From assembly GCA_013397455.1 (NCBI GenBank), contig VYZB01000120.1:376595-440594 (forward strand): a stretch of 64,000 nucleotides of DNA, given 5' to 3'. The position numbers were made by a program, and so were the translations under genes. The notes beneath the pieces are model-generated. The model saw only the letters and a list, made by a program, of their open reading frames with translations, had not been told where the DNA came from and made no database searches. This document shows, in pieces, positions 21,601 through 32,755 of this stretch; the first letter of the stretch is position 1, and every line of letters starts with the position of its first letter. The DNA comes from Crotophaga sulcirostris. Its lineage: Eukaryota; Chordata; Aves; Cuculiformes; Crotophagidae.

Positions 21601-24499
21601 TAAGCACAACACCAAGTGAAAAACCACAGAAGAAACTAACCCATTAATGTGATAGTCACCCACGGGGAACGTCACATGAGTAACGGAAACTTCTACACTC
21701 AAGCTTCTCAAAATGTCATCAGGGATGATACGTTCACTCATGTCCAGTAAACTTGAGACTCTTCCAGACAAATAACGCATCTCCTGAAATGTTTTTTCCA
21801 AGTGTTTCACTGTACAAGGTAGTAGTTTGCCTTACCCCTCAACAGCATATAGAACATTACCAAGGACTACCATGAGGTCACCAGTGATGGAGAAACCCTC
21901 CCACTGCTGTGGAATGTCTCACCCAGAAAGACCAAAAATGACCAGCAATCCTAGATACTGCATAATCAAGCATTCTGACACCCAAGTCAAATTCCTTACT
22001 AAGAATGTAAAGGTAACATTTAGAAAGCAAAATTCTAGCCCATTGGATTTGCAACCGCGTGCAGGATGGAAACATGTACTCCCAACCTACTGGCAGCACC
22101 AATGTAGGTGTGCACAAGGAGGAAAAAAACATGGTGTCACCATGCCACATAAAAAAGTATGAAAGGATAAACACTCATTTTGACCCCAAAGAGTTAAAAT
22201 ATGTCAAATACTACCTTCAAAGACCTTGGAATAAATTTGCAACCCTTAAGCACTCCTTAAGTGGCAATTCTTTCAAACAACAGGCAAGAAGCAGCACTGG
22301 TATTACAACACAGGTATTGAGCTTCCATCTAAGTGAGCAGAGATATTTTGTAATAACCAGCAGAACACGCCCAGCTGAACAAGAGCAAAGAACTCTCTTT
22401 CACTATGGATCTTTGTTTCCCCCTGGTTCAAAGGAGAATTTTTCCCTGAAACTACCCTCACAATCTCACAGGCAAGTGTCCCAACCTTTGTGTAACCACT
22501 GCACACTGTGAAGCTGATCCTAAAATGCGACATGAATGAGAAAACCACCTCTAAGGCTCCACATACCACGCCTGCACTCATTACAAAGCCTGCAGATCCT
22601 CTTCTCACACAACTTAGTACTTTTCTGGTTGCCAGTACCATCTTGAAAGTACAGACAGTTAAGGAATAGATGTGTCCATCTGTCACAAACAGAAGGGGAG
22701 GTTTATGGCACAACTGCTCAGGTAGTTGCAGCTTCATAAGTCAGGACTGCCCCGATGACAATACGAAAGTTGTGGCAGCAGCAACAGCTATAAGTTTTGA
22801 AATTATTTCTTGTACCCTGCCTGTTCACCACTCACTGGCAAAGATAGATATGAATGTGTCAACATGCAGCCAGACTCAGTTATTGTTTCAGAAGGGCTTT
22901 TGGGGGAACAACCTTACCCCCTGGACTGCTATTCTGGGCCCAACTCTCAAGTGTCAACTTGGGAGAGGATCTCAATGCTAACGCCAGCTGATGAGCAGTG
23001 GCTGCAAAATCTCAAATTAGCTAAGGACTTTTTTTGGTGGGGATCCCTACTGAGCTTACACCACAGCTGCAGATGAAACATGCTGTGTAACAGCTTTTTT
23101 TCCAATATCATCTGCAAACTTCCCAAACCCAGCTGTTATGAGGCAGACACACTGTTTTCATACAGACAATTAACTGCTCGGCGCTAATGCAATGGCACAA
23201 AATATGCACGAACCATTTTTCAATGCTGATATGCAAGATCTGCAACTCTTTTAAACCATAAGCTTCCCAAATGCACTGATGGAATCTATATTTTGGGTGG
23301 GATTTTTCCCTGCATTAAGCCATCATGCAGATATTCACCTATTACATTCCAAGACTGTTCACCAGCCAACAGTGACATTTCAAAAGAGTCACAAGTTTTT
23401 AAGGACTCTTGTCTACTGCTTTTCCTTCAGATGCAAGTTTGCTACACATCAAACAGTAGCATGAACACATCCTCCTGAATGCCTGGAAACCTTGGTTGTC
23501 ATTTATTGTAATGGTTGATGAAACCCATGTGCAGATATTCAAACCAGAAAAAGACTAGAACAATCTTGTAAGATCTGAGGAGTAAATGCTTGTCTTTATT
23601 TTAACCATGCACTGAGTCCTGAACTGTAGCCAAGAACAAACAAGAATATGACAGGGATGGAGGATGACAGGAAATATGGACACATGTAATACTGCTTCAG
23701 GAATCTGGATGCCAGGAGACTGCGTGCTGACTGGTAGGATGGAATTTAACAATACGAAGATTATTCAGAGTTGGTTCAATCCAGTATAAGTATTTTTCTA
23801 ATATTTCATCCTTTGGAAAAAATCCCATGCAATCCCACTGCAAAAGCAGTGAAATTACTGGTGCCCGAAAGCGCTACATGACTGAAAGAAGTACTCTGGA
23901 TCAGGGAGAGCAGCTTTTGCCCCTGGTCCAGGCACAGAGCACAGACACAGAAAAGAGATCCTGTGTTCAGACTGTCACTGCACAGTGTACTCTGGTGGTT
24001 AATCATCGTGATGCCTGCAAGTGAATACAGTAACAAGAGTAGCGCTGCAGGAACAGTTTTTCATCAAATGCTTATCAACTTAATGCAGAAGCTAAGAGGT
24101 GAATAACATTAGCATATACATTAAGAAATATGTATATAAAAAAATCAATTGTGATCGTGTTCTAAATCTACTTTCAAAGGCATGGGTAAGATTATAATTA
24201 AACCACTTACCTATGCATTTACTGTTTAGAAAAGTGCTGGGTTTAGCCTAGGTCACAAACTATAAAAGAATGAGGAACTACGAATAAAAATAATAATAAA
24301 AAAGAAAACCTTCGTTTCTAAAAGGAACATTTGAAAAGAAATAGAAAATGAAATATTTGAAGTTAATTGAAATGAAACTTTGTTGAAGATAACAAAAACA
24401 CTTGAGCACCCTCTTCTTCCTCCCAACCACAGAGAATATGACCATACCACTATTAATATACTGCCAGATATTTCAGGTATGGCTACACCACACCACCAC
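18700..24499. other. UBAC2 intron 1, proximal part
   Basis: Intronic sequence immediately 5' of exon 2. The only structure noted is the degenerate 48-bp tandem repeat at 21006-21136. The longest frames (22059-22511, 22303-22737) overlap on opposite strands without domain similarity. Confidence 0.5.
21006..21136. repeat. Degenerate 48-bp tandem repeat, about 2.7 copies
   Basis: Units at 21006-21053 and 21054-21101 are both 48 bases and align without gaps, at roughly three-quarters identity. Shared blocks are AAGNGTCTNCATC at the unit start and GTTNNTAGAAG near the end. A third unit at 21102-21136 repeats AAGTGTCTG and CAGGATGTTTGTAG but lacks about 12 internal bases. Not related to the CR1 copies nearby. 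Confidence 0.75.
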
Positions 24500-24868
24500 A
24501 TAGAATCATAGAATCACTTAGGTGGAAAAGACCTTTGAGATCATGGAGACCAACTGTACTTATCCACTACTAAACCACATCCCGAGCACCTCATCTACTC
24601 ATCTTTTAAACACCTCCAGGGATGGGGACTCAATCACCTCCTTGGGCAGCTGTGCCAGTGCCAAACAACCCACTGGTGAAGGAATTTTTCCTGATGTCTA
24701 ATCTGAACCTTCCCCGGTGCAACTTGAGGCCATTTCCTCTCATCCTATCACCTCTCACTTGGGAGAAGAGACTAGGACCCACCTCGCTACAACTTCCTTT
24801 CAGGCAGTTGTAGACAGTGATACAGTCTCCTCTCAGCCTCCTTTTCTCCAGGCTAAACAACCATGTAG
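24500..24868 (-). repeat. CR1 LINE 3' region, reverse-oriented
   Basis: Begins with the reverse-complemented tail ATAGAATCATAGAATCACTT, then GGTGGAAAAGACCTTTGAGA. It runs through the conserved untranslated blocks around 24610-24700 to CTCCTTTTCTCCAGGCTAAACA. Length about 370 bases. Same subfamily as the copies at 50879 and 63061 (GCAACTTGAGGCCATTTCCT signature). Confidence 0.92.
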
Positions 24869-25490
24869 AGATGCCCATGCCAGCTTGAAATGAGCTAGCT
24901 CTGCGGCAACAGCAGCAGAACAGCCACTCTTCTGTGGCGTTCAATGCATGGCTCACTGAACTGAGGTGGCTGTGCTGCTCCCAAGACCCAAGGTATTACT
25001 TTGAACCAGGTTGCACTGTGGCACACTGATGTACAAGCTTATTTGTTTTCCCATGTAGTACTGTACTGCATAACAGTTACACACAGAAGTCTGGTATATT
25101 CAGCATACATTTGATTTTTCCTTCAGTCGTACCACAAAGCATCGACTTACAGACCTCTATTGTTTTCCTTACGCCCGCGCACAACACAGTTCAGTCTTGC
25201 AAGTTGTGCAAGCCAAGGAGCCCAGCATTCCCTTGTTGCCTGGAGGATTTAACAAATTGCTAGAGCTGCACTACAAGGTTCACAGAGAGGTAAAAACATA
25301 AGTTGCATTAACGTAAACACATGAACGCAAGTTCAAAGGACACTGCTCCATACTACTACAGGAAGTATTACAGCTTGTGTGTAGTAGGCAAAGGAGTCAA
25401 ATGTTTTCCAGATGTACCAAGTGAGTAGGCTTTAAAACACAGACTCAGATTTCACCTTAACAAAGACCAGCTCTAATAGGCTTTCCTACA

Positions 25491-25824
25491 ACCATAGGAT
25501 CATAGAACCATTTGGGTTGGAAGGAATCTTAAAGATCATCCAGTTCCACCTCCCTGCCATGGGCAGGGACACCTCCCACCAGATCAGGCTGCTCAAGACC
25601 CCTTCCAACTTGGCCTTCAACAACTCCAGGGAGGGGGCACCCACAACTTCCCTGGGCAACCTGTGCCAGTGTCTAACCACCTTTATTGTGAAGAATTTCT
25701 TCCCCCTTCCAATTTAAAGCTCTTCCCCCTTGTCCTATCACTATATGTCTTGGTAAAATGTCCTTCCCCAGCTTTTCTGTAGCCCCCTCCAGGTACTGGA
25801 AGGCCACTGTAAGGTCTCCCTGGA
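25491..25824 (-). repeat. CR1 LINE 3' region, reverse-oriented
   Basis: Tail ATAGGATCATAGAACCATTT followed by GGGTTGGAAGGAATCTTAAA and the cysteine-rich-looking block CCATGGGCAGGGACACCTCC. It ends about 44 bases before the LTR target duplication. Same subfamily as 30388-30722. Confidence 0.92.
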
Positions 25825-25873
25825 ATACTCATATGCAGTATTGCACATAGCATGAACAAGACTGGGAGGGGAT

Positions 25874-26237
25874 TGTAGTAAGAAGAGTCCCGAAGTCAAA
25901 GATCGATCCTCATGGAGGCACGGTCAAAGCTCCTTTATTCTATTTCCAGGCTACATTATCTAGCGTTTTTCCGAGAGTACATGCGTCCACACAACCTGCA
26001 AGCCACAGGTGATTCCATTCTCCATGCCCTCACGATTTGTCCACGCGAACCATTATCATCTTTCATCCATAGTTCAACCTGTCGCTTTTCCCCGCTGCTT
26101 CCTCCGTCTCCTGCCTCTGTCTCTGCTGCTCCCTTATCACTTTGCTTTCTCTTCTGAAACCTCCACCGCATGCCTGAAATTCCTCCAAGCCTGGATGGTT
26201 CAAGGGCAAACATCCTTCTCACAGAAACCCTTCTACA
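25874..26237 (-). mobile_element. Solo LTR of an endogenous retrovirus (6-bp target duplication)
   Basis: A 364-bp element bounded on both sides by the direct repeat GGGGAT (25868-25873 and 26238-26243). The termini are short inverted repeats: plus-strand TGTAGTAAGAAG at one end and CCCTTCTACA at the other (TG...CA, five perfect bases TGTAG). Read on the minus strand it has AATAAAGGAGC, a poly(A) signal, followed by about 60 bases of U5-like sequence ending TTACTACA. A 6-bp duplication is typical of ERVK/alpharetrovirus-like class II elements. No primer-binding site or internal coding sequence flanks it, so it is a solo LTR from LTR-LTR recombination. Confidence 0.85.
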
Positions 26238-26243
26238 GGGGAT

Positions 26244-27842
26244 ATTTATTGTGTCTGCAGAAAAGTTTGGTGTTGGTCTTAGAAGTTTAAGTTATCGGAA
26301 AGGCGTTGGTGTCTTATAATGGAAAGTCTGCTGCATATCTTCCTTTGCTCCTGGGATGCAGCATGTTGGACAACAAGGAGCAAATACAGCCAAGCAGCAC
26401 TGCAGTAAATCAACAGCCAACCCAGTGCCAGTCTCCATGCACTCACGCTGGCCTTTGGCAGAGCCTCTGACATGTTTCAGCAGCACTGTTCATGGCACTG
26501 GAGTTCCTGGCAGACTGCAACACAAGAAACCAGCGTGCGTCCAGCACCACAGTCCACCTCTCAAGCCCTTCCTGAAAGCCAGGTGCTGCAGCGTGCTACC
26601 TGAACACACTGCAAGGTTGGTTTATAGATCAGTTCAGTTGGGTTAGTATTTTGCTACCTCATCTGACTGTGCCCGTGCTGTGCTTCTTAGTATCCAGAAC
26701 TGGCTTTTTTTCCCCACAGCTTACCAGCTCTTCAAATATCCCAGATAACAGAAACAGTTTCCCTTAACAAGGGCAAACTGTCTTTGTCCTTTTAAGCAGC
26801 GTTCTTCCTTGCTTTGTGACTTCTATATCTCATAGCTGTAACATGTACCAGGTATGTTTATTTTTTTTATTTATTATTATCCAAAATCATGCGTGCCACG
26901 CACTGAGCAGATGCGTTATCAGCTCCCAACAGTGCCAGCACCTGCTACACCTGACACTGCCTGTCTGGTATCCAGCATATTGCTGCTAGCAAAGGACCAA
27001 CTTGTCTGAACTGGTTCATGTGCACCCAGCACTGGACCGTTTGCCTGTTAGAGAGGTTTGCTTTTATGTATCTGTTTCTTACAACATCAATTTTCAAGAA
27101 CCTCTCTGCTCATGCACATGATGACAAAGAGTACTGAGCAGAAGCAGGAGGGAGGATTTATACCAGGAACCTCTTAAATTAGCACACGAAATACTAAAGC
27201 AACACTTTACATAAGAACTCCTCTTAACTGCCATGCTCAAAGTCATGAGGCACTTCCTTAAAAGGTCCACGGACAAGGTCAAGGACTTCACCACACAGGC
27301 CCAGTGACTCAAGCATTGTCTATGAGAAAGTCTTAATTTCAATAGAAGGGGTCAAAATTACAAGGAGTACCTGAAGCTGAGTCTGTGGGAAAGAACTTAG
27401 AAGTTTCACATAGTCATAAGATGAAGATAATATCATTCAACTCACCAAACTATGAACTCAAGCCATGAAATGAACTTTTCCGTGTAGCCACACGTCATAA
27501 TGTAGCATCCGCCAGCACTCATGGCACAGAGATGGTCCAAGTTAGCTCCAGGTAAATAATACAGAAATAGTTCTTACTTGCTAATAACTTTGAAAAATAT
27601 TGTTTATTCAGTATGGCAAGGGTATATTAGCAGAATTAAAATTTGGCCACCAACCAAGCAAAGATCTGTGTAACAAAAAGAGCCATGGCTCACCCATCAA
27701 GGGCTGGATTTAGATGGTGTTTTTTATAGGACTGTTTTATCAACTGACCTTAAATAACTCAACAACAACCTTACCCTGAATGAAAACAGCAACAATCAGG
27801 ACACCTACAGTAAATATCCTTTCTGCTCTACTCTCCATTGGT
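26244..27842. other. Non-coding interval between solo LTR and CR1
   Basis: No gene or repeat family recognised. Mixed composition with a short T-rich run near 26860. Frames of 60-100 codons on both strands show no resemblance to known proteins. Confidence 0.5.
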
Positions 27843-28368
27843 GCAGCTTCACCTCAAGTACCATGTGCAGTTTTGGGCACCACACTAAAAAAAGGATATA
27901 AAGCTACTGGAGAGTGTCCAGAGGAGGCCATGAAGTCAGTGAAGGTTTTAGAGGGGAAAATGTATGAGCAGCAGCTGAAGTCACTTGGTCTGTTCAGCCT
28001 GGAGGAGACTGAGGGGAGATCTCAACGCAGTCTACAGCTTCCTCACAGGGGAAGGAGGAGGAGCAGGTGCTGAGCTCTTCTCTCTGGTGACCAATGACAG
28101 GATCCGAGGGAATGGCAGGAAGATGTGCCAGGGGAGGGTTAGGTTGGATATTAGGAAAAGGTTCTTCACCCAGAGGGTGGTGGAGCACTGGAACAGCTCC
28201 CCAGGGAAGCAGTCACAGTGCCAAGCCTGACAATATTAAAGAAGCATTTGGACAATACACTCAGACACACGGTGTGAATGCTGGGGTTGTCCTGTGCAGG
28301 GACAGAAGTTGGACTTGATGATCCTTGTGGGTCCCTTCTAACTCAGGGCATTCTATGATTCTACGATA
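27843..28368 (+). repeat. CR1 LINE, 526-bp copy
   Basis: Plus-strand CR1 including the very 3' end of ORF2 (TGTGCAGTTTTGGGCACC), the untranslated region (GGATATTAGGAAAAGGTTCT) and the tail ATTCTATGATTCTACG. It is nearly the same as the copy at 32756-33268 over most of its length, so the two belong to one recently active subfamily. Confidence 0.93.
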
Positions 28369-30387
28369 TAAGTGGACTTCAGAAAAGTTTAGCTGAGCTA
28401 TACTTACTCTGTTAAGTCAGTAGTAGTATGTCAGAGCTACCTTATAATACAAAACCAAAACGCATTCAGATTAAACAAATCCGACAGTATTCTTGCTCTA
28501 GAAATCTGGAAATGCAGCTACTCAGTAACCTGCACAGATACAAAGTTGAACTTCTTTTATTGATTAAATTAAAATATTCAAGTTTTTCATTTACTCATTA
28601 GCACTCAAGATTTTGTTCATTCGTGCAGCTAAAGTTTTTCCCAAATGAATGTCATAAATAAATCATGCTAAAAGGAAGCCACAGTGTCTTCCTCCTCTAT
28701 TTCCTAGAAATAGTACATCAGTAAACTGCTAAGTGGCATTGGCCTAACGAAGTTCAGTCATCTCTTCTGCCACATTTTGTCATATTAAAGATTTGGAATA
28801 TGAAACAATAACTTAATTTTAACAAGCACACGGTCTTTTTATTTGAATTATAAACTGTCTCCTCTTGAGCACATACAGCTACCATGTCTGGGACATAATG
28901 AAATACAGAAGGGATTATAGGGCGAGTCGAAGTTCCATGAATTTTTACAGCAACAGGAATAACATAAGATGAAAAATGCCCAAAACTTAACATTCTAATC
29001 AAATTATTCTACATGATGAGGGTTAAAGACCAGTTTAAAATGCATATTTAGCAAATGGCTTAGAATACCCTCATCATTCAGGTTCCCTGTAGTTTAAAAT
29101 AAAAGTTTTGTTTTCATCAAAATATCCAGAGATGAGAGAGCCAGTCTGGAAACTCTGATGCAAGAAGGGGAAAAGGGACAACTGGAGTAAAAGTCAAAAA
29201 GTGATAGGCTTTGTACGATGTTGATTATTAATCTGATCTCTGAACTGCATCAAATAAAACATAAGGATTCTTGGGTTACTTCTCTCATTTAGACCTCAAA
29301 TGACAACACAGACAAATAAATTAATCTTTATATTGCTTCCACAACCTGCTGAAGTTATATTACATAGTCCACTGTTATTTATTTTGGTTTATTCTAAAAT
29401 AAGCAGAAGAAATCACAAACAAATAATTCAAAGAACATGGACAATAAAATCCTTGTTCAAGATCCTATCACCTTTCATTAGGTTATTATTACCAGATGGA
29501 GCAAAACATTTATAAACAGCCACTGCCACCAAGAGCCACTGGTTACTCTCTTATCTCTTTCAGAAAAGCATTAAATGCAATTTCATTAACTAATCAGAAG
29601 AATTTACAAGAACCAAAATACTCCAAATGAGTTCATTACATAGGTTCTGATAGGAAGTTTCAAACAAGGTGAGGAGGCCAAACCCAGGCTTGCTTCTAGA
29701 GAACTAGGCGCAAGGGTGTTTCTGGCACACAACACCACGTAAAACAAATAAAAGCCCATTAAAAATCAGATTACCAAAATCCAGTAGAGCTTTGGGATCA
29801 CTTGTTGTTTGTTTGTTTTGTCAGTGCTAAAGAGGGGAATTCTGCAGAAAGGAGTGAAAAAAGGCAATGGCAAAAACAAGGCAAAAAGAATACAGTAACC
29901 TCCTCCAACATTTTACCACTGCATGGATGTCTGAAGATCCTAAAAGCCTTAATCTACTAGATATATAATCAGCTGGGTCCCTCTTTAAAATAACTAAACA
30001 TACAGGCCTACAGGAATGCTGGGGAGGGGCTCTTTATCAAGGCATGCAGTGATAGGATGTTTCTTATCACTACAGTTTTCTACTCATCCTTCTGATGCCA
30101 TTGCTCTTCCATCCTTCTGATGGACATACCTCAAAAACACTTTTAAACACTGACCATCACTTCCCTCCCCTTCAGCCAAACAGGACACTTTTCACTCGAC
30201 CTTCTTTCTCATACAATTATACATAGCCACCTGCTACCAAAAGGTTGTTCTTCTACAGTATCTGATACTGAGGGGAAAAAAAAAAAAAATTATGAGCTGC
30301 ACATCAAATACAGTGTTATCAGATCCATCTGCAAAAATAATATCCCTTCCATCGGGATGCTTCAAACAGAATACAGCTACAACTAAT
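28369..30387. other. Non-coding interval with a short CR1 relic
   Basis: AT-rich intronic DNA. A short plus-strand CR1 relic is visible near 30006-30060 (GCTGGGGAGGGGCTCTTTAT, GTGATAGGATG). Poly-A run at 30276-30288. No coding exon recognised. Confidence 0.55.
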
Positions 30388-30722
30388 CACAGAATCACAG
30401 ATTCAAAGAATCACACAATGGTTTGGGTTGGAAGGGATCTTAAAGATCATCCAGTTCCACCCCCCCTGCCATGGGCAGGGACACCTCCCACCAGCCCAGG
30501 CTGCCCCAGGCCCCATCCAACCTGACCTTGGACACCTCCAGGGAGGGGGCACCCACAGCTTCCCTGGGCAGCCTGTGCCAGGCCCTCACCACCCTCAGCG
30601 TGAAGAATTTCTTCCTAATGTCTAATCTAAATCTCCCCTCTTTCAACTTAAAACCATTCTCCCTCATCCTATCCCTGCACTCCCTGATAAAGAGCCCCTC
30701 CCCAGCATTCTTTTCTCTAGGA
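30388..30722 (-). repeat. CR1 LINE 3' region, reverse-oriented, young
   Basis: Tail with three imperfect ATTC-type octamers at 30388-30420, then GGGTTGGAAGGGATCTTAAA. Its minus-strand frame (30440-30730) is the familiar CR1 3'-UTR pseudo-frame, not a gene. It closely matches the copies around the assembly gap at 32100-32340 in opposite orientation. Confidence 0.93.
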
Positions 30723-31154
30723 TGAACCAATGTTCCTAAATGTAATCCCCCTTCTTAAATGCCAGACTTATTCCTCCCTAGTGGGAGGGTGCTTTCACAC
30801 TCAGATCTGAGTGCTGTGCACAGCATGCAATTAGTCAGCAAAGTTCTGACTCCCATTTGTCCCAGCCTGCGATGCTAAAGTCCACACCGCAACCCTCCTG
30901 GTTCATGAGCACAGCAGATTCTTTGCCCTGTGAACAAGCTCAGAAGCCACCTTCAAACATCTGGGAAGTCTGTTCAGGGGAGCGCTGGGATATGAAACAA
31001 TGTAAACAAAGTTAAGCAGAGCTGGGAATGCATTTCTACTTAGATTTGCCCTATCAATAAAAGGTTTTAAACAACTTCCTTTTCACATTTGAAATGAAGA
31101 GTTGCTCCTCTTCTATTTATACTTTTTACAGGACCAAACAGTGGCCCCAAGTAG

Positions 31155-31608
31155 TGTTGTGATAAATAACAGAAGATAATTTGCTAATCACAAAGGGGTG
31201 GACCAAAAGCAGGAGCTCACTGCTCTGAATTTGAAAACATCCTAAAGATAACAGTACCGGCCTTGGGGGCATCTTGTTTGGCGAGAAAAAAAAATGTTAT
31301 CTAAAGCAAGGCTTAACGATGTTTAGCAGCTAATTTGTTAGAAAGTTGCCCGAAACTGCCTGAAGTAAGCTGGATACCGACATTGTCTGTAAAACGTCAC
31401 CCACCTGAAAAGAAGATTAAGAGGCCTCTCTGAAAGGTTGAAACAAAGCCCCAAGAGGGAATAAAAAGGACTGTTTCAACCAGTAAAAGTTGTGAGTTGG
31501 AGTAGAGCTGTGACTCCCCAGCCGCCCAGCGCTGCTTTTGTTTTCCTACCTTAATAAATACTCAGTAAACCTGACTGGGACTCTGTTTGCCTTAATTCAA
31601 CTATAACA
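31155..31608 (+). mobile_element. Probable solo LTR between CR1-like flanks
   Basis: A 454-bp segment starting TGTTGTGA and ending CTATAACA (imperfect inverted termini, 6 of 8 matching). It shows LTR architecture: GGAATAAAAAGGAC near 31459 as a TATA-like box, then AATAAA at 31554, followed by a T/G-containing U5-like stretch. The left flank (about 31130-31154) and the right flank (31609 onward) both resemble CR1, so it may have inserted into one. No clear target duplication was found, so the ends are provisional. Confidence 0.55.
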
Positions 31609-31795
31609 GTGCAACCTGGAATGCGCTGCCCAGGGAGGTGGTGGAGTCGCCGACCCTGGATGTGTTTAAGGGAAGATTGGATGAGGCACTCAGTGCCATG
31701 GTTTAGGTGATGAGATGGTGTTAGTGTTGGCTTATAGGTTGGACTTGATGATCTTAGAGGTCTCTTCCAACCTGGTTATACTGTGAAACTGTGGA
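31609..31795 (+). repeat. CR1 LINE 3' end, right flank of the LTR
   Basis: Plus-strand CR1: GGAATGCGCTGCCCAGGGAG, the interval near 31630-31690, then GGTTGGACTTGATGATCTTA and a degraded tail TACTGTGAAACTGTGG. A CR1-like stretch just left of the LTR suggests one element split by the LTR. Confidence 0.8.
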
Positions 31796-31888
31796 ATCCC
31801 ATCCAAAAGAGAGATTCCACCAGTGCATTTGGGAAGCACCGTGCATTCACATGTGCGTCAGTTATGCTTTAAAAGATGCACAGATCTT

Positions 31889-32371
31889 TGAGGACAGGCT
31901 GAGAGTTGTTCAGCCTGGAGAGGAGAAGGCTCCAGGGAAACCTCACAACGGCCTTCAAGTACCTGGAGGGGCTACAGGAAAGCTGGGGAGGGCCTTTTCA
32001 CAAGGGCAAGGAGTGATAGGATGAGAGGTGATGGCTTTAAATAGGAAGGGGGGAGATTTAATTAGACATTAAGAAGAAAGTCTTAATGCTGAGGGTGGTG
32101 AGGCCCTGGCACAGGTTGCCCAGGGAAGCTGTGGGTGCCCCCTCCCTGGAGGTGTCCAAGGCCAGGTTGGATGGGGCCTGGAGCNGGTGAGGCCCTGGCA
32201 CAGGTTGCCCAGGGAAGCTGTGGGTGCCCCCTCCCTGGAGGTGTCCAAGGCCAGGTTGGATGGGGCCTGGAGCAGCCTGGGCTGGTGGGAGGGGTCCCTG
32301 CCCATGGCAGTGGGGTGGAACTGGATGGGCTTTAAGGTCCCTTCCAGTCAAAACCATCCTATGATTCTATG
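31889..32371 (+). repeat. CR1 LINE containing an assembly gap
   Basis: Plus-strand CR1 starting AGGACAGGCTGAGAGTTGTT and ending ATGATTCTATGA. An N at 32185 interrupts it, and the 88 bases before the N are repeated exactly after it (see other entry). True length without the duplication would be about 394 bases. Confidence 0.9.
32097..32273 (+). other. Assembly gap with exact 88-bp duplication around a single N
   Basis: The segment GGTGAGGCCCTGGCACAGGT...GGGGCCTGGAGC occurs at 32097-32184 and again at 32186-32273, separated only by N at 32185. Perfect identity across an ambiguous base in a high-copy repeat is the mark of unmerged contig ends, not of a biological tandem duplication. Confidence 0.85.
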
Positions 32372-32515
32372 AGACAGAGATATAACATAAATTTGCCTGT
32401 GGGTATTATAAATAATCACTTCTCTTTTTATAAATGTGATTTATATTTGAAATTTAGTTGCCGTGGGGAAATCGAACTCCTCACACTTTGGAAAACCATG
32501 ATGCTTGAAACTCAC

Positions 32516-32713
32516 CCTTGTTTTGGGAGTCCACAAGGTTAAGTGTCCCATTAGGAGCTGTGAGTAAACCCTCATTAAAGCTAATGGAGATGTAGTCAAT
32601 ATGTTCGGTGGAGTCTGGAGAGATTTTCAGATGATTAAATGAAGGTGTCTGGTTTAAGACGAAATTAATTGCTCCCTGGGCTCCACTAATTGTATCAAAC
32701 AGATCACGCTTAG
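32516..32713 (-). pseudogene. Unrecognised exon-like open segment (phase 1-1), between two CR1s
   Basis: The minus strand is open for over 90 codons in the only non-repeat sequence between two CR1 copies. It contains good splice signals: an acceptor with CTGAC branch-like motif and ATTACAG| above 32713, and a donor AACAAGG|GTGAGT below 32516. The enclosed 198 bases would be a symmetric phase 1-1 exon of 66 codons. It reads KRDLFDTISGAQGAINFVLN, then about 20 residues with SPDSTEHIDYISISF, then LLTAPNGTLNLVDSQNK. Sequons NQT and NGT are present; there are no cysteines. Symmetric phase 1-1 exons are common in extracellular proteins. I do not recognise the family. It may be a real exon, a captured or decayed exon, or chance. 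The nearby assembly gap also allows misplacement. Confidence 0.35.
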
Positions 32714-32755
32714 CTGTAATTGTCAGGTAGACACCTAGCTTTGTACCAACACAGT

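Noticed and set aside
30440..30730. 96-codon minus-strand frame resembling an RNA-binding basic protein
   Set aside because: It is the conserved 3' region of CR1 read in a chance open frame; the same peptide type recurs at 32058-32357 and 25486-25680.
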